From Ectobius pallidus (taxonomy: Eukaryota > Arthropoda > Insecta > Blattodea > Ectobiidae): a DNA stretch of 64,000 nt. This document shows, piece by piece, positions 57,622-64,000 of this stretch. Below the pieces are notes generated by a model. That model did not search any database. It was not told the origin of the DNA and saw nothing but the letters and a program-made list of their open reading frames with translations. Location: contig CAXKWD010000001.1 of the NCBI GenBank assembly GCA_964059195.1, positions 156,848,532 through 156,912,531 on the forward strand, written 5' to 3'. Position 1 is the stretch's first letter; each line of letters begins with the position of its first letter. The translations under genes were made by a program, and so were the position numbers.

Positions 57622-58350
57622 ATGACATGTCATCTTTTTATTGATGCTGCATAGACATTGCCAACTTGTACATAAATCCTATTCATGGCCTCTAGATTAT
57701 AGAAATAGATTTTTATTAGGTCATTTTTTGTCATTTTATGCAGTTTTATATTTTTAGGGCATTTATTTCAATTTTAGGTAATTATTTTGTCATTTGCTTC
57801 CTTATTTAGTCATTTTCATGTATTTACATTGAGTGTATTAATTTTTTTTTCGTCGCTAGCGGTGCTGTCTTTGAAGTGTTGTTTGTTTAATGCAAGAAGG
57901 AAAAATTCGGCGTTAAAGTGTTGTCAAATCTCAGTCGGAAATGAGAATCAAAGAAACATTAAAATTTTGTATTATATTACTATTGCTATTAGATTGACTT
58001 GGCACCAGATTCTGCCACCTGCTTGGATTTGAGAGTGCAAACTACTGTTTACTCTCAATAAACAACCACAAAGACCACAAAAGGAAATGCCGAATTTTGA
58101 CTCACCAGTGCTCAGTGCCAGTATAAATTTCCGTGTGAAAAGAACATTCACAACATTACAGCTATTTACTGTTTTTACAATTATGTACAAACTAGTCTAT
58201 AACTTTGTGTGTACAATAATAATTTTTCTAAATAAAATATCAGTTTTTAGGTCATTTTTTTTATAATTATTAAGTAATTTTCTTTAAAATTTAGGGTCAT
58301 TTTATAGGTCATTTTTCAAACAATTTTAGGTCATCAGAATCCGGGCCCTG
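57622..58350 (-). mobile_element. hAT-type MITE, family G, copy 4 (left terminus missing)
   Basis: It runs from atgacatgtcatctttttat (about 16 bp inside the normal terminus) to the intact right end catcagaatccgggccctg, in the orientation of copy 2. Its left edge lies about 25 bp upstream of the splice acceptor of the signal-peptide exon. Confidence 0.88.
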
Positions 58351-58358
58351 ATTATTAG

Positions 58359-60342
58359 GGTCCGGGAATTTCCACAACTCGCGACACCGCAAAAAAGATT
58401 CAACATTTAGAATTAATGGTTTACAGCCTGCGAAACTATGGTTAATTAAAAATCAGCGTCGAAACAGTCTCAAGGCTTATTATAATATTTTGCAAGAATT
58501 CCTAAAAGTTTCCTTCTCCGCCTCACAAACCACTGGTGGACAAATGTTTATTTTTCGGACCAATTCCCGTAATCAGTGAATCATGGATATTTGTGTCATT
58601 GATCTTCATATACTGCGGGAAAATAAGCTGTGTATGCCTACAATATCGGGAATTTTGAGTCTATATTAGCCTTCATTCACTAATTGAAACAAGGAAATGC
58701 TTTATCTCTATTACTTTTTAATTATCCATTGGAGTATGTAGGCTAGATCTCTGGTAGACATTGGAAATAGTGTGAAGTTAAACGGTATTGTTAAACTTTT
58801 GACTTACGCAGAAGATGGACAATAAAAAAAATAAGAAGTTTTGAAAAACATAACTGCTGATAATTCAGGATTAATATCTAACGACAATAGGCTAAAATCT
58901 CAATACAATTAAATACATTGCTTCCATTTTAACACATAAAAACCAAGTATAAATGGAAGTTATAGGTAGGTTAAATTCAGAAAATCCATGCTATTAAGCT
59001 GTAGGTCTAAATATTTTCCTATCTTCTTAAATTATGAGTAAAAATTTAAGAATTTGAAATTGTGGATATTTAAAAGAATCGTACTTTCGGTAGTCCTGTA
59101 TGATTGGAAACGTATGTTCTTCGACAGTTCAGTAAACATTTAAAATTTTAGAATATTCCAGAGCAAGTATTAAGAAAGATTTTCGGACTTCGATAGGATG
59201 AGCTCACAGGACAATGGGGAATACTTCCTCATGTCGGAATTCAAGTTCTTCATCTATTACAATAATTATTAAATCACGCTGACTAGGATACGGCATGTAG
59301 CTCGGATGGAATATAGCGGAGTACCTTATAAGATATTAATGGAAAAAGATCTGAAGGAAGACCTAGATAGATGGGAGGGCAATGCTAAAAGCCTATTCTA
59401 AGGAAATCAAACTAGCAAATTCGACAAAAGGAACCAGGTAAAGTAAAAAGTGGAAAATGTATGTCACTGTGTGCTGAAAACTGAGTGCCAGTGAGTTAGC
59501 AACCATCGTGGAGAGAAAAAAAAGTATGACAGACGGATGGACGAACTCTTCCTTATAAGAATTCCTAGAAGTAATCGAAATGCAATGTCACTCTATTATT
59601 AAAAAGCTGAGTGTGAAATTGTTAATTAATCGAGAGCTGGGTCATTTCAAAGATATGCAATTTTACTATAGGCAAAACAAAAAAGAGAGATCCTTTGATC
59701 CATAAGACGAATGGAGTATAAACTGGTGGGAGATTTATGTTCTATAATAGCTACTGCATAATAAATTTTAGTATAAAATGGCCGTTACAAAATTAATTTT
59801 GATCGCCTAGACGCCTGAACCGGAACGATCTGGCATTTCTACATTATCCCAGCAGTTAAAGACTTGATAAATGTTCAATTTCAAGTGATTCTCATCTGGC
59901 AGGTAAATCAATTAACCGTAAAATCCATTAGCTCCACTGTGACAAATACATCATGTCCTTAACTATTAGAAGTCCTGCCTTTTCGAACGACTTGCACAAT
60001 AAACTAATATCTCAGACCGCCTTCATAGCTAGTTTCAGGCCTATAGGTGAGCAATGATAAAGGACTTTTTTAAGATTTCGATGTAAGATTAGTTTCTTAT
60101 TTCTGCAAAGAAAATAACAAGAGTTTAAAGTTTCATAATTCGTTTTATATTTAGACCTTCAACTGTGGCCGACTTTAAGGCAGTAGTCTTATCCGATCTT
60201 TGGCTTCCTATTTAAGTGAAAGAAAATAAAGGCTACTAAACGAAAGAAAATACAGGTTACTGAAAGAGGAAGAAAAGGATAGTAGGAGAAAGAGACCAAA
60301 GTTTGTAGTCCAAATTCAAGGAACTGCCATTGAGCAGAATAT
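58359..60342. other. no gene; degenerate LINE tail near 59160-59460
   Basis: Mostly unrecognised AT-rich DNA. At 59280-59370 a frame-broken translation resembles a LINE C-terminal 'GH(V)ARMEYSGVPYKILMEK' region, then DRWEGNAK, similar in type to 32400-32590 but much decayed. Confidence 0.45.
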
Positions 60343-60386
60343 TATGATAATGATGATGAATGATGATGATGATGATGATGATGATG

Positions 60387-60426
<40 letters not shown>
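60343..60426. repeat. compound (GAT)n(AAT)n microsatellite
   Basis: GAT units grade into AAT units over about 84 bp. Confidence 0.95.
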
Positions 60427-60427
<1 letters not shown>

Positions 60428-60587
60428 TTAAGTAGAGATCAATGAGATTTTTAATTGGACAAATCCTTCTGGAGTATAAAGACTGTTGTTATGCAAGGCT
60501 GACAGCCTCAGCATCTTTATGTTTCGATTGTAATTATTTAATAATTCCATTTCCTCAATTGCCAGGAAACCCGAGGGACCCCAAAAC

Positions 60588-60589
60588 TA

Positions 60590-60632
<43 letters not shown>
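60588..60632. repeat. (AAT)n microsatellite
   Basis: About 15 AAT units. Confidence 0.95.
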
Positions 60633-60839
60633 GGGTGTGCAAAAATGTTTACAAATGCGTTTTTAGAGCATAAAACGTCGAAGCATGATTCCTATCATAA
60701 AGTAAATGAAAAAAGGTTCAATTCATGTTAATGAATGCACTGAAATAGAAAGTCTCTGAGGAAAATCTTTCATCTCATTAAGTCCTTTCGTAAACGTTGA
60801 ACTGGACCTAATAAAACCAATACATGTAGCATAATTATA

Positions 60840-60935
60840 ATTGTAAAGCTCCCATATTTTGAGAAATTCGGCATATGAATGTGGTAAGGGTGTTAGCCTT
60901 ACACCTTTACCCCCACAATTGCTCTTGGTACTCAT
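60840..60935 (-). mobile_element. SINE family 4 fragment
   Basis: It matches 28850-28925 in the same orientation (ttagccttacacctttaccc; attgctcttggtactcat). Head and tail are lost. Confidence 0.65.
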
Positions 60936-61204
60936 AACATAGTTGTAGTGATTCGATTTAGTTTAATGAAGCTTATACCAATAAAGATATTTGGGAAAGT
61001 AACTTAAAAAGAGAGTGTATTACAATGTCTACATAATGGTCGATCATACATTACAGATCTGATGTGGCACGTAGAACCCTTCTAGGTTACGAAATTTCGC
61101 TGAAATCTCAAACCAGAACGAAGCCAAACTTATTCAAATTTTACGCCTGGAAAACTTCAAATAACATAGGAATTTTGAAAATGATATCATTAGGTGAAAT
61201 ATCG

Positions 61205-61350
61205 GCGGTGAGTCATGGTAAATGAATATCCAATTCTGCATTTGCCTTTGCGATCGGGAAACCCCATTAAAAACGCAAGTCAAATTTAGCCGTACAACGT
61301 GGGTTTGAACCCGGTACCTCCTGAATACTAGTTCGTAAAGCTATGGCTCA
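61205..61350 (-). mobile_element. SINE family 1, copy at 61 kb
   Basis: It matches 2829-2960 (tatccaattctgcatttgcc; cgggaaaccccat; gtttgaacccggtacctcct). The A-box end is degraded. Confidence 0.7.
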
Positions 61351-61470
61351 GTGAGTTCCCTTTAAATTCGAAATTCTATGAAAGGATACAAATTTTCTTA
61401 CCATTATTGGCGAATTTTATTATTTTTTTTATCTGATGTGAAACACATCCCTATAGTATAAAGCCACACG

Positions 61471-61690
61471 GCTGACTGACTGACTGACTGACTGACTGAC
61501 TGACTGACATTAATGTTTGCCTACTTCCAGATGAGCTAGAAACTTGAAATTTGGTACACTTATAGCTTTTAGGCTGTAAACCACAGGAAAATTTCAAAAA
61601 CCTTTCCCGAGAACATCAGCGGGGTTTTGGGGGCGGAGCCCCAATGAGGGAAGCGAGTTATAGGCCTATCTACAAACGCTGGGAACGGCT
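61471..61690 (+). repeat. (GACT)n tract with downstream conserved-looking tail
   Basis: Nine to ten GACT units (61471-61508) are followed by gaaacttgaaatttggtaca and a gggttttgggggcggagccc box. Such GACT-plus-tail sequences look like a dispersed element, but only one copy is in the window, so the assignment is open. Confidence 0.5.
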
Positions 61691-62747
61691 CTCTTACAAG
61701 TTCACTTTAAACTAATCTTGATGAATTACGTAATATCACCAACAAATTAAATTTATTCAGTTTACACATTGGTCATCAACTAATCACTCTGTCTCAACAA
61801 TTCGACGGAACAAGAGCAAGAGCTTAACATTATTCGAATAGCCACTTTTCCAAAAAGCCCTTCAATAGTCTAATGAGTTGAACATAGCTAGTTTATTTTA
61901 GGAAATGTGACAACAGCAGGCGGAATGAAGAAAGATTCGCAAGCGGTTAGCAGACATAGGCTACAATTAGCAGTGTAATCAGATCGAATGCTATGGGAAC
62001 GGCCTTGCATCTCTATGCAGCATTTCAACCAAATTAAGTAGTCTGTTATTGCAGGAAGCGCGACTCGAGGCCACTTAGGAGTGGCAAGTATTTCTGGTAA
62101 CGTCCATAAATCCACTGCCAAATTCATATCCGGGACTGTCGGTACCTTGATAAGAATGAGTTAAATAACTCATTACTACTGTAAGCGAAATACTAAAGAA
62201 TTCTGAGCTAAGACTTTGTAGCTCCGCGGGTTACTAAAATTAAGGGCTCAAAATGAGAGGTAAGAGGGAGGGCTATCGAATGCTTAACCTAATTATTAAG
62301 TTCTCACTTAAAAATTAAAATAAATAATTTGCCTACGAGAAATCAGTAGACAATGAAGAGAACCTTATTGCAAAAATCCTGTGACATCATTTGAGAGGTT
62401 CGAGGGATATTAGTCCGGGTGCACAAAGTTTATTGCAAAATTTTCTTGCATGCATCAAATCTAGGAAGGTAATTTAAATGTTAAGTCTACAAACAAAAAT
62501 ATTTATTTCTCTTTCTCTAATTACATAGATACCCAAAAATGGTATTGTTTATAACTTCCGAATGAGGCTTTTCCGGACAGAGTTCTTATCTCAAATTGAG
62601 GCTTTTGCCTTTCTCCACCATCCCTGAGAGCTCGCAATGTCATCACCGAAATACCTTGTCTATATAATATGAATCAGGACTGGGTTCACTACTTATTGTG
62701 CGTATAATATAACCATATAATTATAATACTGGATAAATAAATAAATA

Positions 62748-62803
<56 letters not shown>

Positions 62804-63350
62804 CCTATATATCGAGTATTTGCACAAAATAATAAGAAAAATCTAACCTAAATCATGAGGGAATTATACTTGCAAAGTTACTATAGTGGTAAGTTGGTTT
62901 CCTTATTTATAAAGTGGTAATTTCCGAAAGAGAGAAAAATAATTAGAGTACATGTAATAGATTAGAGATGACAGCAAGACTAATGAATTCATCAACAAGA
63001 AATTAAGAAAAGATAAAACGTAGACGATTTTAAGATAAAATTAGGGTTTCAACCTTGAGCGTGTTGATAACAAATGGAGAGGGCGTTAATGATGCTGGAA
63101 ACAACCAATCAGCAGGAGTTACAATAATGTTGACAGATCCGCCTCCTTTTTTCATTAAACGAACTAAAATATCTCGCAATCTGAAAATGTCAATTTGTTA
63201 CCTACCGGATGATACTAGGCGAAGGTCACTTGCATTAAATCAGTGAATAGAATATCTAAGCCACAAGATAAAAAATTGTCTTTTTTTTTAAGGTTTCGTG
63301 AGAAAATGCCACTCCTGAAATAATGTGAAGAGAGCGAAAATTAATTTATA
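61691..63350. other. no gene recognised
   Basis: AT-rich sequence with a 49-bp TA microsatellite at 62750-62798. Short frames (61888-62127, 63055-63246) have no recognisable features. Confidence 0.45.
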
Positions 63351-63359
63351 TGGTCAAAG

Positions 63360-63985
63360 CAGAGCTTATTGAAGGGAGGGGCCGACATAAACAAAAATTT
63401 GCGATTGTTGTGGTGTGGGGGCATGGAATAAGGGGGAAAAAACGGGGGTTCGGGGATCCTCTCCCGGGGATTTTTAAAAGCTAAGTGTAAAATGATGAAT
63501 TTTTAGGTCCTCTGAGTGATTCCTTTAAATTTCTCAGCAGTCTCTCTTTTTGCCTAGAGTTCTCTTGTGAAATTTGTCGGTTTTAAATATAACATACAAA
63601 TTAAAATAATTACTCATATATTAATTTTTTACCTTTAACTTAAAGTAAGTGCTGGTCTGAAATACTTCACAAGAAATCATTTATATCATAACAATTAAAT
63701 ATATGGAACTCGAACAGCTGCTGCCTTCTTGGGGGTGGTTATATGCATTTGATACAAGGTGTCTAGAATATAAGAAGCCTACTATTCCACTTGCATTTTG
63801 CATTCCTCTTGTTGAAATCGGAAGAGTACATAATTATTTTATTTTATTTTATTTTGTATTCAATTAAATTTTAATCTTATTTTATTAGATGATTACTTTC
63901 GACGAATAAAAAAGTAAAATAAATTAAAACAAAAACCAAGGATGGGGCTGCGGCCCTTACGGCACCTCCCTTGATTCCGCCATTG
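63360..63985. mobile_element. hAT-like element A, second copy (uninterrupted)
   Basis: From about 63400 it matches the native blocks of 11609-13797 in order: aaaatgatgaatttttaggt, aaagtaagtgctggtctgaa, gatacaaggtgtctagaata and gattactttcgacgaataaa, ending ttccgccattg. It lacks both the family G MITE and repeat R. A TTTTA-rich stretch (63835-63885) sits where repeat R is inserted in the other copy. The left boundary is approximate. Confidence 0.65.
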
Positions 63986-64000
63986 CGTCAAGCGCAACGC

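Overview
This is animal nuclear DNA, most likely from an insect with a large, repeat-rich genome. The evidence is AT-rich sequence, GT-AG introns of one to several kilobases, tRNA-derived SINEs, hAT, mariner, pogo/Tigger and piggyBac remnants, antisense non-LTR retrotransposon debris and many microsatellites. A cockroach- or termite-like source is only a guess. No bacterial, phage, CRISPR or operon structure is present.

Two host genes can be built from spliced exons whose phases all agree. (1) On the + strand, 20432-38711, eight exons encode the last 546 residues of an arrestin-domain-containing protein (alpha-arrestin/ARRDC type). The exon carrying the start codon was not found. (2) On the - strand, 57596 down to 52463, three exons encode a complete 269-residue secreted, proline/valine-rich protein of unrecognised family. 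A splice acceptor abuts its ATG, so a 5'UTR exon must lie further upstream.

Nearly everything else is transposon sediment. 1-8830: SINEs, a tRNA-like sequence, a hexamer minisatellite and two head-to-head mariner fragments. 8833-15001: a nest in which copies of one hAT-type MITE form the two ends, with the same 8-bp sequence on both outer flanks; inside it a larger hAT-like element is interrupted by another MITE and by a ~1 kb repeat. 15018-20225: two more MITEs (one split by a LINE fragment) and SINEs. 20432-38711: the arrestin gene, whose introns hold an antisense endonuclease/reverse-transcriptase LINE, several hAT MITEs with intact 8-bp duplications, a Tigger element, SINEs, and a perfect 64-bp-arm palindrome with a hammerhead-like centre. 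39100-52400: more MITEs, a hAT transposase remnant, a piggyBac remnant and a complex hairpin. 52463-57596: the secreted-protein gene, with a 697-bp TA-flanked fold-back element 53 bp from one splice acceptor. 57622-64000: a truncated MITE next to the start exon, microsatellites, and a partial second copy of the large hAT-like element, which serves as an uninterrupted reference for the nested copy.

The two genes show no sign of working together. The most unusual objects are the palindromic insertion with a hammerhead-like centre (37504-37735), the possible composite hAT unit (8833-15001), and the uncharacterised secreted protein.
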